Of a stretch of DNA of 57,914 nt, positions 9,580 to 20,516 are shown piece by piece (position 1 is the stretch's first letter; each line of letters begins with the position of its first letter). Position numbers and translations under genes: made by a program. The stretch comes from an uncultured Alphaproteobacteria bacterium (lineage in GTDB: Bacteria; Pseudomonadota; Alphaproteobacteria; Micavibrionales; Micavibrionaceae), in assembly GCA_946481105.1 (NCBI GenBank), contig CAMLMM010000004.1:1-57914 (forward strand). Reading direction: 5' to 3'. Under the pieces are notes generated by a model. It saw only the letters and a list, made by a program, of their open reading frames with translations, was not told the origin of the DNA and searched no databases.

Positions 9580-10700
9580 TGACATCTGTTTCCACCCTGC
9601 GTTTGCGGAATTTCCGTTCTTATGATGAGGCCTGTCTCAGCGGACTGGCCTCTTCCTTTGTCGTACTGATTGGGCCCAATGGGGCCGGTAAGACAAATTT
9701 TCTGGAAGCCGTGTCGTTGCTGTCGCCGGGCAAGGGATTGCGCAGTGCCGATTTTGGTGAATTGCAAAACCGGTGTCAGAGTGATCCGTGGGCGATTTCA
9801 GCTTCGGTGAATACGCAATATGGCGAGATAAAAATCGGTACGGGACGCGACCCGCAAAAAGACCGGCGTCTAGTGCATATCCAGGGCGAGGTGGCCAAAA
9901 GCCAGACGATTTTATCCGAATATCTGTCCTGTTTATGGCTGACGCCACAGATGGATCGCCTGTTTATCGATGCGGCGTCCACGCGCCGCCGTTTTCTTGA
10001 CCGGCTGGTTTTTACCTTCGATGCGGGGCATGCAGGGCGTATTACACGGTATGAAAATGCCTTATCCCAGCGGTCGCGACTGCTTCGGGATGGAGCGGCG
10101 GAACCAGTCTGGCTGGATAGTCTGGAACAGCAAATGGCCGAAAGCGGCGTGGCTGTCGCGGCGGCCCGCGCCGATTTTATCGCGCGGTTGCAGGCCGTAT
10201 GTCGCCAGCGCGGTGGCGAAGATTTTCCGGTTGCTGAACTGGCGCTTTCAGGGACGCTTGAGCGTGATATCGGTTATATAAAAGCCCTGACGATTGAGGA
10301 AAATTTCCGTGCGCAGTTAAGGCAGTCACGTAATGAAGATTCTGTTTATGGCGGCGCGTCGAGCGGTCCGCATCGCACAGATTTTCTGGTGACGTATGCA
10401 GCAAAAAACATGCCTGCCGGGCAGTGTTCAACCGGCGAGCAGAAAGCGTTATTGATAGGCATTATTCTGGCCCATGCCGATTTAATACGAACCGAACGGG
10501 GCGCGCCGCCGATACTCCTTCTCGATGAAGTGGCGGCTCATCTGGATGTTAATCGCCGGGCGGCATTATTCCGTCATTTATCCCATATTGGGGGACAGGT
10601 CTGGATGACCGGCACCGATAAAATCCTCTTTGAAAGCCTTGAAAATCAAGGGTCTTTTTTGGACCTGCAACAACCAGATTTTCTTAAAAAAACTGCCTGA
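9579..10700 (+). CDS. recF: DNA replication and repair protein RecF
   Basis: A 373-residue SMC-like ATPase that loads RecA at gaps together with RecO and RecR. It has Walker A GPNGAGKTNFLEA, the ABC-type signature STGEQKALLIGI and Walker B PPILLLDEVAAHLD. I start it at the ATG of 9579, overlapping the dnaN stop, because the family begins with STLRLRNFRSYDEA immediately after; the longer frame from 9483 runs inside dnaN. It stands between dnaN and gyrB, the classic order. Confidence 0.96.
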   Translation: MTSVSTLRLRNFRSYDEACLSGLASSFVVLIGPNGAGKTNFLEAVSLLSPGKGLRSADFGELQNRCQSDPWAISASVNTQYGEIKIGTGRDPQKDRRLVHIQGEVAKSQTILSEYLSCLWLTPQMDRLFIDAASTRRRFLDRLVFTFDAGHAGRITRYENALSQRSRLLRDGAAEPVWLDSLEQQMAESGVAVAAARADFIARLQAVCRQRGGEDFPVAELALSGTLERDIGYIKALTIEENFRAQLRQSRNEDSVYGGASSGPHRTDFLVTYAAKNMPAGQCSTGEQKALLIGIILAHADLIRTERGAPPILLLDEVAAHLDVNRRAALFRHLSHIGGQVWMTGTDKILFESLENQGSFLDLQQPDFLKKTA

Positions 10701-13253
<2,553 letters not shown>

Positions 13254-13262
13254 GAGTTAATA

Positions 13263-15020
13263 ATGGCGTCATTATTACAGCAGTTAAGCGGTATTCTGGC
13301 TGATGCATTTCAGGCTGAAGGACTGGAGGCAGGATTTGGCCGGGTGACAGTATCCGACCGTCCCGATCTGGCGCAGTTCCAGTGCAATGGAGCTTTAGCG
13401 GCGGCGAAAGCGGCCAAGAAAAACCCGAGGGTTGTTGCCGAAGCCATTATTGCGCGCATTAAGGATAACGCGGCATTTTCTAAAAGCGAAATCGCCGGGC
13501 CGGGCTTTATCAATCTGACACTGACCGATGCCTATCTGGGTGAATATTTAAGCGGTATCAAATCTGATCCACGTTGTGGTGCGGCCCCCTTCGCCAGTGA
13601 TACGGTTGTTCTTGATTATGGTGGGCCGAACGTGGCGAAAGCCATGCATGTGGGGCATTTACGGGCGTCCATCATCGGGGATTCGGTACGCCGCATTCTG
13701 AAATTTGCCGGGTATAACACAATCGGTGATATCCATATGGGCGATTGGGGCACCATGATGGGCATGGTGATATCCGAAATTCAGTTGCGCCATCCTGACT
13801 GGGTATATTTTGACGCGAATTATACTGGGCCGTATCCGGCGGAGTCACCGGTATCCATGGACGATCTGGCGGAGATTTATCCGAAGGCATCTGGCGATTC
13901 CAAAGCTGACCCCGCCCGTATGGCGTTATCGCATCAGGCCACGGTGGAGTTGCAGAATAAACGTCCTGGCTATTACGCGCTGTGGCAGCATATGTTGAAT
14001 GTATCCGTCGATTCCATGAAGGCGAATTTTGCGGCGCTGAATGTTTTCTTCGACATCTGGAAAGGTGAATCTTCCGTTCATGACCTGATTGCACCGATGG
14101 TCGTCGATTTGCAGGCCAAAGGCTATGCCGTGATGGATGACGGGGCGATGGTTGTCCCGGTTAAATCAAATGCCGACACCAAGGAATACCCGCCGCTTAT
14201 CCTGTATAAGCGCGATGGAGCGGTGATGTATGGTACCACTGATCTGGCGACGCTGGTTGACCGGATGAAGGAATATAACCCGGCCAAAATGGTTTACATT
14301 GTTGACCAGCGTCAAAATTTGCATTTTGAACAGGTGTTCCGCGCCGGGAAATTGACTGGTATTGTCCCGGAAGCGGTCGAACTGACCCATGCCGGGTTTG
14401 GCACCATGAACGGGACAGATGGCAAACCATTTAAAACCCGCGATGGCGGCGTGTTGCGCCTGGAAGACCTAATTGATATGGGACGAACCAAGGCGCGGCA
14501 GCGTCTGGACGAAGCGCATGTCGGGGAGGGGATGCCCGCCGACGAGCGTGAAGACATCGCGATGAAAGTTGCGGTGGCAGCTATCAAATTTGCCGATCTG
14601 CAGAATAACCGTGTCGCCGATTATGTGTTTGATTTGGACCGGATGACCAGTTTTGAAGGGAAAACCGGACCCTATCTGCTATACCAGGCTGTGCGGATCA
14701 AGTCATTGCTGGAAAAAGCTGGATACGTTTCCGGGGCTGCGTCCGTTTTGCCAACCGATAGCGACCGTGCCCTGGGACTCATTCTGACTGAATTGCCGGA
14801 AGTGATTGAAACTGCCGCGCGTAATTATACTCCGCATGTTTTATGCGATCATGCCTATAAACTGGCGCAGGCATTCAGTTCTTTCTATGGCAATACGCAT
14901 ATCATGTCAGAACCCGATGCGGTTAAGCGTCAGAACTGGCTGGATATTTCCGCGATGGTGCTGGCGCAGCTGATGCTTCTTCTGGATTTGATCGGGGTTA
15001 ATATTCCGGCGCGGATGTAG
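13263..15020 (+). CDS. argS: Arginyl-tRNA synthetase
   Basis: A 585-residue class I synthetase that charges tRNA-Arg. The N-terminal Add-1 domain is followed by the HIGH-like motif in GGPNVAKAMHVGHLRASI. The KMSKS site is degenerate (FGTMNGTDGKPFKTRDGG), as is usual for many ArgRS enzymes. The helical anticodon-binding domain ends in ..GVNIPARM, the typical C-terminus. It lies directly after gyrB. The pilin-like gene of the Dot operon converges on it from the other strand, with only two bases between the stops. Confidence 0.98.
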   Translation: MASLLQQLSGILADAFQAEGLEAGFGRVTVSDRPDLAQFQCNGALAAAKAAKKNPRVVAEAIIARIKDNAAFSKSEIAGPGFINLTLTDAYLGEYLSGIKSDPRCGAAPFASDTVVLDYGGPNVAKAMHVGHLRASIIGDSVRRILKFAGYNTIGDIHMGDWGTMMGMVISEIQLRHPDWVYFDANYTGPYPAESPVSMDDLAEIYPKASGDSKADPARMALSHQATVELQNKRPGYYALWQHMLNVSVDSMKANFAALNVFFDIWKGESSVHDLIAPMVVDLQAKGYAVMDDGAMVVPVKSNADTKEYPPLILYKRDGAVMYGTTDLATLVDRMKEYNPAKMVYIVDQRQNLHFEQVFRAGKLTGIVPEAVELTHAGFGTMNGTDGKPFKTRDGGVLRLEDLIDMGRTKARQRLDEAHVGEGMPADEREDIAMKVAVAAIKFADLQNNRVADYVFDLDRMTSFEGKTGPYLLYQAVRIKSLLEKAGYVSGAASVLPTDSDRALGLILTELPEVIETAARNYTPHVLCDHAYKLAQAFSSFYGNTHIMSEPDAVKRQNWLDISAMVLAQLMLLLDLIGVNIPARM

Positions 15021-15022
15021 AG

Positions 15023-15715
15023 TCAGCGGGAAATCAGAACAGAATAGAAAATATATTGACCGGCGTAGGTTGGGCGGTTGAAACAACCCTGCGGTATCGC
15101 GGCAGGATATGATTCGTCGCCGATCGTTCCCGGGCCGGCCGTTCCAAAAGAACCCGTAAATTCTCCGCCGATGATGCCGTCGCCAAAGGTATCATCTGCA
15201 GTGGTTTTTTCTATCATGGCGTTAATTTCATCACAGACTTCCTTATTCGTCATCGACCACATGATCAATTCCGGCGCGTTTGTCCCAATGTCATCGATAA
15301 TCATATTTCCGTTAAAGGCATAGTTATGATATCCGGGCTGCGCCCCCGCAGTATAGTTGCTTTCCGCGCCAGTTGGCGGGTATTTGTATTGCACCCCTTT
15401 CGGCGAGAAAACATGGCAGCTTAAATCAACAGGGGCCGATGCGTTGGTGTATCCGGATTCAAAATTGTTCTCGAAGCTTATCTGTGTTTCAGAGCAACCG
15501 TTCATCAATAGACGCTGCACCACACGGTTAACTGCCTGAGCGTAGTTGATGACTTCTGCGGCGTCTATGGATGCCTGATGCTTTGTCAGTTTGCCAGAGG
15601 AATCCTGGGCTGAGCGGGAATACATGAACATCAGCGATCCGAAAAGGACGACGCCGATAAAGACGTAGAGAAGGGCGCTGCCTCGTTGAGAATTAGCGAC
15701 CTGTCTTACCATCAT
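15023..15715 (-). CDS. Pilin-like (prepilin-type) protein in the Dot operon
   Basis: A 230-residue protein whose N-terminus, SQRG then SALLYVFIGVVLFGSLMFMY, looks like a type IV prepilin: a short basic leader ending in Gly, then a long hydrophobic helix. The Glu at position +5 typical of true pilins is missing. The remainder is polar, rich in Gly/Thr/Asn, with four cysteines. It overlaps the end of dotL by four bases, so it belongs to the same operon. Pilin-like proteins of this kind might assemble a fibre or act as a substrate of the secretion apparatus; this is inference. Confidence 0.7.
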   Translation of the reverse strand: MMVRQVANSQRGSALLYVFIGVVLFGSLMFMYSRSAQDSSGKLTKHQASIDAAEVINYAQAVNRVVQRLLMNGCSETQISFENNFESGYTNASAPVDLSCHVFSPKGVQYKYPPTGAESNYTAGAQPGYHNYAFNGNMIIDDIGTNAPELIMWSMTNKEVCDEINAMIEKTTADDTFGDGIIGGEFTGSFGTAGPGTIGDESYPAAIPQGCFNRPTYAGQYIFYSVLISR

Positions 15716-17997
15716 TCATCCTTTTTACCGTCATCCGAACGGAAAATAGATTCCCGCGCTTTGCGGGCGGCGTCTTCCAGAATATTGCGCGATTCATCGT
15801 CCAGATTAACGTCGCGGCCTTCCTGGTCGGATTGCTTGAGCAAGGCATGGTACGAGATTGGAGATACATCTTCTTCCGCAGCGGGCGGAGCGGATGTTTC
15901 TGCTTCCGGCGATCCAGGTTTTTTCGCAAAAAATCCCATTGGTCCTCCTGCAGCAGTCGCGCCGCCAGTCGTGGTGGTTTCGGCAGATGACGCTGCCGAC
16001 GCTGGTTCGGTTACATCCGGTTCATTCATATCAATCGGATGCGAAATAGAGTAAACCCCGGTTAAGCCAAATATGCCAATATCCAAAGGCGCTGACTTCG
16101 ATTCACGGACAAGTTTCACCGCATCGGCCAGCGCTGCAATCTCATTGGACGTCGGGATGCTGACATCGGCTTTGGCGGCGGTCCAGTCTTTTTTAACCAT
16201 CAGGTCACGCAGCGCCGTAATAGATTTTATGTGTTTGGCATGCGTTTCATCAGGCGGCGGAAGAGAAATGTAGCGTGTAACGCGCATGGCCTTGGCGTGC
16301 GGAGCATTGGTATAGAAGAAGCGTATATCCACAACGCTGTCACCAAAGGCCACGACAGCCTGGCCAGGCCCGAAGCTGCGCACACCGTCATAATTGGCGC
16401 GACCACGCGATTGCACACTGGCCTGGAAGTTGTCGGAATACCCGTGGGTCATGCTGCCGGCTTCGGTGGTAAAGCCAGACACCTCGGTCACGAAGGAGGA
16501 GCCGACGGTTTTTTCAAAGAATTCTTTTGTCTGAGTCGGGTCCTCAAGCTTACCGAAGATTTTCACGTTACAGTTAGCAGCAATCGAGCGGGCTTCTTCT
16601 TTCACGCGTTTTTCGAGGGCAGGCAAGTCCTGTGCCGAGAAGATCATTGAGAAGCCAAGCGAACGCGCCTGCGCGGCCATAACGGCCATGCCCTGCGCGG
16701 CATAGTAACCCACCTCGTCAAAGATGGTCATGAACGGCGTGGCCGAGTTAGTCGGCTTGTTTTCAATTACCGTGGCGCTGTCACCTTCGACAGTGGAACC
16801 CAGAGATTGACCCATCATGCCTTTTAATGTCGCGGCAACGATTTTACCGAGGTTGGCAGCTTCGTCGGCGGATTTTTCAAGCGCCGGGATCAGCACGACC
16901 AGAATACGGCGGTTCAGAACGACGTCAAGCATATCAACGTCCGCGGCCTGGCTGTCAAAGATATAGCCATAGTCATCGGCGAGAGATTGAAGCGAACGGG
17001 TAAACTGCATCGACAGATAGCCGTGCTGGGTTTTGGCCGTTGTGGTGTCAATCATCGGTTGATCGGGGCCTGCAGGCTTATCGCGGCCTTCATCATCAAA
17101 CGCGGCAGCGTTATAGCCAGGGAGCGTTTCCAGATAGCCGCGCAGACCATTGCGCAGATGTTCAGGAATAGCTTCATCCTTTGAGAGTTTGATAATACTG
17201 CTGAGATTCAGGTTGTGACGGATGGTGCCCACACTCATCGGGATGTCCTGGAAGTCACGCTTCCATGTCATGACAGGCAACAGGGAACTGATAAGTGATA
17301 CCGCGCGTTCTTTCCACATCGCGTTATCGCCTTCAGCATCAGGCATCAGCGAGACGAGCATGTTGGTTAAGTATGAAGCGGACCCCGAACTGAACGGGTT
17401 CATCGTGTTAGACGGCGCTTTTTTGTCCGAGTTGCCAGTCATGTAGTTGAGGACCAGCAGGTCGTCGTCACGCCCAAAGCGGCGGACCAGAGAGGAGAGC
17501 GCCGACCATAAATCTGTATCGGCTTTACCGTCGATATACACAAAGCCAGAACTCCAGGCGAGGGCGTTAGCCGCCATAGCCTTCAGACCTTCGGTTTTAC
17601 CGGAACCTGTTGTCCCCAGATAAAGCAGGTGCGTCCGGCAATCAGAATTACTGAACCACACTTCATCGCGGTTGGGGTCGGTGTTGCCAAGATAGAGAAT
17701 CCCTTCGCCTGGCTTCCCCCGGTTCTTCTTATCCTTAAGCTTAACGCCGAGCGGCATACGGAAGACGAGCCCATGGTCCTGAGTTTTCAGCCACCATACA
17801 AACAGAAACCCAGCTACCAGCACCGCATCTGCCCATATCAGCAATGCAGGCGCAAAATGAAAGGAAACCGCCATCAGGATGAGAATGGCAAAGGAGTGAT
17901 CCGGGTACCGCAACCATTCGGCAATGCGGCTCATAATCGGGCGCGAATCCCGCAGGAGCGATTTATGGGATACTTCGTACCGTTTATCGAGTGCCAT
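15712..17997 (-). CDS. dotL: Type IVB secretion coupling ATPase, DotL/IcmO-like
   Basis: A 761-residue inner-membrane ATPase. Two N-terminal membrane helices (about residues 36-72) precede a VirD4/TraD-type motor with Walker A GTTGSGKTEG (128-137) and Walker B FMTIFDEVGYY (about 420). The stretch SGFVYIDGKADTDLWSAL and the general layout match IcmO/DotL, which receives effectors at the cytoplasmic face of Dot/Icm systems. The C-terminal ~90 residues are Ala/Pro/Thr-rich and probably flexible, where Legionella DotL binds adaptors. It is the third gene of a four-gene minus-strand operon. The channel genes (dotB, C, D, icmE, K) are not in this window. Confidence 0.9.
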   Translation of the reverse strand: MALDKRYEVSHKSLLRDSRPIMSRIAEWLRYPDHSFAILILMAVSFHFAPALLIWADAVLVAGFLFVWWLKTQDHGLVFRMPLGVKLKDKKNRGKPGEGILYLGNTDPNRDEVWFSNSDCRTHLLYLGTTGSGKTEGLKAMAANALAWSSGFVYIDGKADTDLWSALSSLVRRFGRDDDLLVLNYMTGNSDKKAPSNTMNPFSSGSASYLTNMLVSLMPDAEGDNAMWKERAVSLISSLLPVMTWKRDFQDIPMSVGTIRHNLNLSSIIKLSKDEAIPEHLRNGLRGYLETLPGYNAAAFDDEGRDKPAGPDQPMIDTTTAKTQHGYLSMQFTRSLQSLADDYGYIFDSQAADVDMLDVVLNRRILVVLIPALEKSADEAANLGKIVAATLKGMMGQSLGSTVEGDSATVIENKPTNSATPFMTIFDEVGYYAAQGMAVMAAQARSLGFSMIFSAQDLPALEKRVKEEARSIAANCNVKIFGKLEDPTQTKEFFEKTVGSSFVTEVSGFTTEAGSMTHGYSDNFQASVQSRGRANYDGVRSFGPGQAVVAFGDSVVDIRFFYTNAPHAKAMRVTRYISLPPPDETHAKHIKSITALRDLMVKKDWTAAKADVSIPTSNEIAALADAVKLVRESKSAPLDIGIFGLTGVYSISHPIDMNEPDVTEPASAASSAETTTTGGATAAGGPMGFFAKKPGSPEAETSAPPAAEEDVSPISYHALLKQSDQEGRDVNLDDESRNILEDAARKARESIFRSDDGKKDE

Positions 17998-18002
17998 CGC
18001 GT

Positions 18003-18539
18003 CTACCGTCCTTCCAGAAAGTCGTCAGCGGAAACCGGGACGTTCTGTTGCGATGACATTGAGGCTCGTTCAGCCGTCGTTGTCGAGGATGGCCGTCCCA
18101 GTAGGTTTCCTATCAGGAAAGTCAGTATAAACAGAGCCAGAACAACCCCGATCGCGCCGAAAAGGATTTTAAAAATCGTTTTAAGGAGGCTGAGTGGGGA
18201 ATGGCTGGATTTTTCAGTATAGGACGGGACAGGCAGGCCATAACGCGCGCCTGTATCCTGCCGCATCTGCCCCTGCGCTTTTTCCAGCGCCTGCGACACG
18301 GTTAAGAGCGCCTTGATGGCGAGGCTGCGTTCAGCATAAACAGCAATGTCCAGCACATCCTGCCGCGGCGTTTTCAATGTCAGCATGAACGTTGAATCTG
18401 CCTGTGGGCGGACTTCGAGCGCCGATGATTTGCTTTGCCCCAATTCCATCTGCCATACGACAGGATTAATGGCGTCTGGCAGGGACAGTACCAGAATACC
18501 ATCAATCACTTTTGCAGTTGAAATGAACTTGTCAGCCAT
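18003..18539 (-). CDS. Unknown single-pass membrane protein between dotM and dotL
   Basis: A 178-residue protein. The first ~100 residues are soluble (ADKFISTAKVIDGILVLSLP, then a helix AVYAERSLAIKALLTVSQAL). One membrane helix follows at about 123-147 (IFKILFGAIGVVLALFILTF), then a short polar tail. It fits between dotM and dotL with gaps of two and five bases, so it must be cotranscribed with both. In Legionella dotM and dotL are adjacent and dotN follows. This protein does not resemble the zinc-binding DotN by eye (no cysteines). A role as a coupling-complex subunit is inference from position. Confidence 0.7.
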   Translation of the reverse strand: MADKFISTAKVIDGILVLSLPDAINPVVWQMELGQSKSSALEVRPQADSTFMLTLKTPRQDVLDIAVYAERSLAIKALLTVSQALEKAQGQMRQDTGARYGLPVPSYTEKSSHSPLSLLKTIFKILFGAIGVVLALFILTFLIGNLLGRPSSTTTAERASMSSQQNVPVSADDFLEGR

Positions 18540-18541
18540 GA

Positions 18542-19759
18542 TTACCCTCGTGCTTTTTTAATGGCGCGTTTTTTGGACTTGCTGTAGTCGAGCGGCGGAA
18601 TAGGACGGGCATTGCTTGACGCCAGGTATTCGGCCAGTGATTTTACCGCGTTTTCTACTTTGGGGCGCGGGATAGGGCGCGCCGCCATCTTTTCAGCTTT
18701 ATAATGGCCAATGGCGCCAATGGCTTCCATATGATATGCCTGCCGTCCCAGATTATTAAGGGGATACCACAGGGTGCGGTCAAAACCGCGCAGCCAGACA
18801 AATTGCGCCGGGGCCATAACGCCACCTTCCTCGCGCGCCGTGTTCAAGGCGCGCAGCAGAACAGTGTTCTCGTAGGCGTGCTGATTGCATTTCGTCAAGA
18901 GCTTGCCGGAAATATCGCGGTTGCGCAAAATGCGGCGCGCTTCCTTTAAAAGACGCCCGTCCATTTTCATACCGCCGTCGTGAGACCAGCATTTCGCCAA
19001 TGCACCAAGCATTGCATCTGCCTCCGACCGCTTGCGCACGGATTTAAGACAGAAAGCGGCCATCAATACCTGACGGTAGGGTTCCATGTGAAGCGGGCCG
19101 CGCCATGGGGGGCCGAGCTGCTGTGACATCGCGCGGGATGCCGCGTCCATGTCCAGTTTTCCATCCGGCACCGGCACGTCAAAATAGGCAACCCATTCTT
19201 CCGGGCTGAGAGCTTCGGCAAAGGCGGGGAGTTCCGCTGGCACCGGGGCGCCTGGCGGGCGCGGCGGTTGATTGGAAGGATTGAATGTCACAAAGGGGGC
19301 CAGTGCCTGAAAATTTCTGGATTGGCGTTTTATCAGGTGGTTCAGGTCAAGCTTGCTGCGGTAACGCGCTTTGGGGCCGAAGTAAAGTGACCAGAAGGCA
19401 AAATACAGCAGGATGGCGCTGATAATATAACGCCAAGGAGTCATGGCACCGATAGCGAGTACGCCCAGATAGGTGCGGCCAATGCCTGATAGCGGGGCAT
19501 TCAGGTCAGAACGACTCATGGTTTCGCCACGATTGATTAACTGATCGAGCGTACCAAGGCGGACATCTCCATCCATCACGACGTAGTCGCCACCGACAAA
19601 TAAACTTGCTATGCGCATTTCCCAGATACGGATATAACGTATGACATGGGCAACATTATCACCCTGAAAATACCAAAAGAGCAGGGCCAGCAGAACAACG
19701 ACAACCCCGATTATTGTCCAACCGATTGCCCTGTCGTCTGAATTGTTATTATCTGCCAC
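18542..19759 (-). CDS. dotM: Type IVB secretion protein, DotM/IcmP-like
   Basis: A 405-residue protein with a membrane helix near the N-terminus (residues 12-30, IGWTIIGVVVVLLALLFWY), a second at about 105-125, and a large cytoplasmic C-terminal domain including FVWLRGFDRTLWYPLNNLGRQAYHMEAIG. This matches IcmP/DotM, the partner of DotL that helps recognise effectors at the coupling complex. It is the first gene of the operon; a promoter candidate lies 40-70 bases upstream. The C-terminus is strongly basic (KSKKRAIKKARG). Confidence 0.88.
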   Translation of the reverse strand: MADNNNSDDRAIGWTIIGVVVVLLALLFWYFQGDNVAHVIRYIRIWEMRIASLFVGGDYVVMDGDVRLGTLDQLINRGETMSRSDLNAPLSGIGRTYLGVLAIGAMTPWRYIISAILLYFAFWSLYFGPKARYRSKLDLNHLIKRQSRNFQALAPFVTFNPSNQPPRPPGAPVPAELPAFAEALSPEEWVAYFDVPVPDGKLDMDAASRAMSQQLGPPWRGPLHMEPYRQVLMAAFCLKSVRKRSEADAMLGALAKCWSHDGGMKMDGRLLKEARRILRNRDISGKLLTKCNQHAYENTVLLRALNTAREEGGVMAPAQFVWLRGFDRTLWYPLNNLGRQAYHMEAIGAIGHYKAEKMAARPIPRPKVENAVKSLAEYLASSNARPIPPLDYSKSKKRAIKKARG

Positions 19760-19802
19760 GAAAAACCGCCAATATTATGAAAAGACCCTTGCGGGGCTAG
19801 TT

Positions 19803-19830
19803 TATATATTTACCCGAAAATCATTAACAA
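19803..19830 (-). promoter_or_regulatory. Candidate promoter of the dotM operon
   Basis: Read on the minus strand, TTGTTA (19830-19825), 16 bases and TATATA (19808-19803) lie in an AT-rich stretch upstream of dotM. It is the only good pair in the 181-base gap between dotM and tRNA-Thr. Confidence 0.45.
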
Positions 19831-19873
19831 ATATTGGAAAAAAATGCCAGTACATCAAATGTTAAGTAAAGGC

Positions 19874-19901
19874 TTTTCAAACAGAAAAATTTGGGTATTA
19901 T
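19874..19901 (+). promoter_or_regulatory. Candidate tRNA-Thr promoter
   Basis: TTTTCA (19874-19879), 16 bases and TATTAT (19896-19901) end 39 bases before the tRNA gene on the same strand. Confidence 0.4.
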
Positions 19902-19940
19902 GCCCCTGTTTTTAACGATTCTGCGTTAAAATCCCCTAAT

Positions 19941-20015
19941 GCCGGCATAGCACAGCGGTAGTGCAGCGGTTTTGTAAACCGAAGGTCGGGAGTTCAATCC
20001 TCTCTGCCGGCACCA
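19941..20015 (+). tRNA. tRNA-Thr (anticodon TGT)
   Basis: Cloverleaf by eye: acceptor arm GCCGGCA with TGCCGGC, D-arm GCAC/GTGC with loop AGCGGTA, anticodon loop TTTGTAA giving TGT (reads ACA, Thr), and T-arm GGGAG-TTCAATC-CTCTC with one G-U pair. The discriminator is A and CCA is encoded. The outer pair of the anticodon stem is G-A. An accessory patch begins immediately at its 3' end. Confidence 0.95.
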
Positions 20016-20103
20016 CCCTGCTTCGCTAAAGCTTCGCAGGGCTAAGCCCCCTAGAAGATTTTGAGAAGCGGGAGTGTCCTGCGTAGCCTTGGCAGAGCAG
20101 GAC
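20016..20103 (+). repeat. Two hairpins abutting the tRNA 3' end
   Basis: Hairpin 1 has arms CCCTGC (20016-20021) and GCAGGG (20036-20041) and starts directly after the tRNA CCA. Hairpin 2 has arms GTCCTGC (20076-20082) and GCAGGAC (20097-20103) and ends seven bases before the GIY-YIG start codon. The shared CCTGC/GCAGG arms suggest they are boundary elements of one small mobile unit. Confidence 0.6.
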
Positions 20104-20109
20104 TGAGCG

Positions 20110-20356
20110 GTGCATTACGTTTATCTATTGGTTAGTGAATTAGAGCCTACGCAGCGTTATATTGGTTTAACTTCTGACCTTAAAAAGCGGCTGGCTGGCC
20201 GAACATAATGACGGCCATTCTCCGCACACATCAAAATTTATGCCCTGGAAACTTCAGACTTATATTGCTTTTGAAACGCGAGAGCGGGCTGAACTGTTTG
20301 AAGCATATCTCAAACACGGCTCGGGCCATGCTTTTGCTAGGAAACATTTGTGGTAA
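20110..20356 (+). pseudogene. GIY-YIG endonuclease, frameshifted
   Basis: A GTG start opens HYVYLLVSELEPTQRYIGLTSDLKKRLA, the GIY-YIG catalytic half, then runs into a stop at 20206. One frame over, from 20201, reading continues as EHNDGHSPHTSKF and then WKLQTYIAFETRERAELFEA to a TAA at 20356. The two halves join exactly as in intact ~80-residue GIY-YIG proteins if the four bases GGCC at 20197-20200 are removed, so a 4-base insertion has broken the gene. Such small GIY-YIG proteins are often mobile and found beside tRNA genes. It follows tRNA-Thr with two related hairpins between. Confidence 0.85.
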
Positions 20357-20516
20357 CAGGATTTGCTTCTGAGGGGGGTACGATCGGCGATTCCCAAGAA
20401 CGCTTGGGTGCCGTATTGCCATTGAGCGTTGATGTTTGAATAAATACTGTTGGAGAAATGGAGAATAGGTTGGGGAAATATAAATTAAAGCTAAGTGGCG
20501 TCTTCATTTTATTTCT

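Noticed and set aside
16987..18222. Several plus-strand frames opposite dotL
   Set aside because: dotL carries Walker motifs and normal length; the plus-strand frames are short, unrelated fragments.
20110..20356. A programmed frameshift in the GIY-YIG gene
   Set aside because: There is no slippery heptamer at the junction; a 4-base GGCC insertion explains the break more simply.
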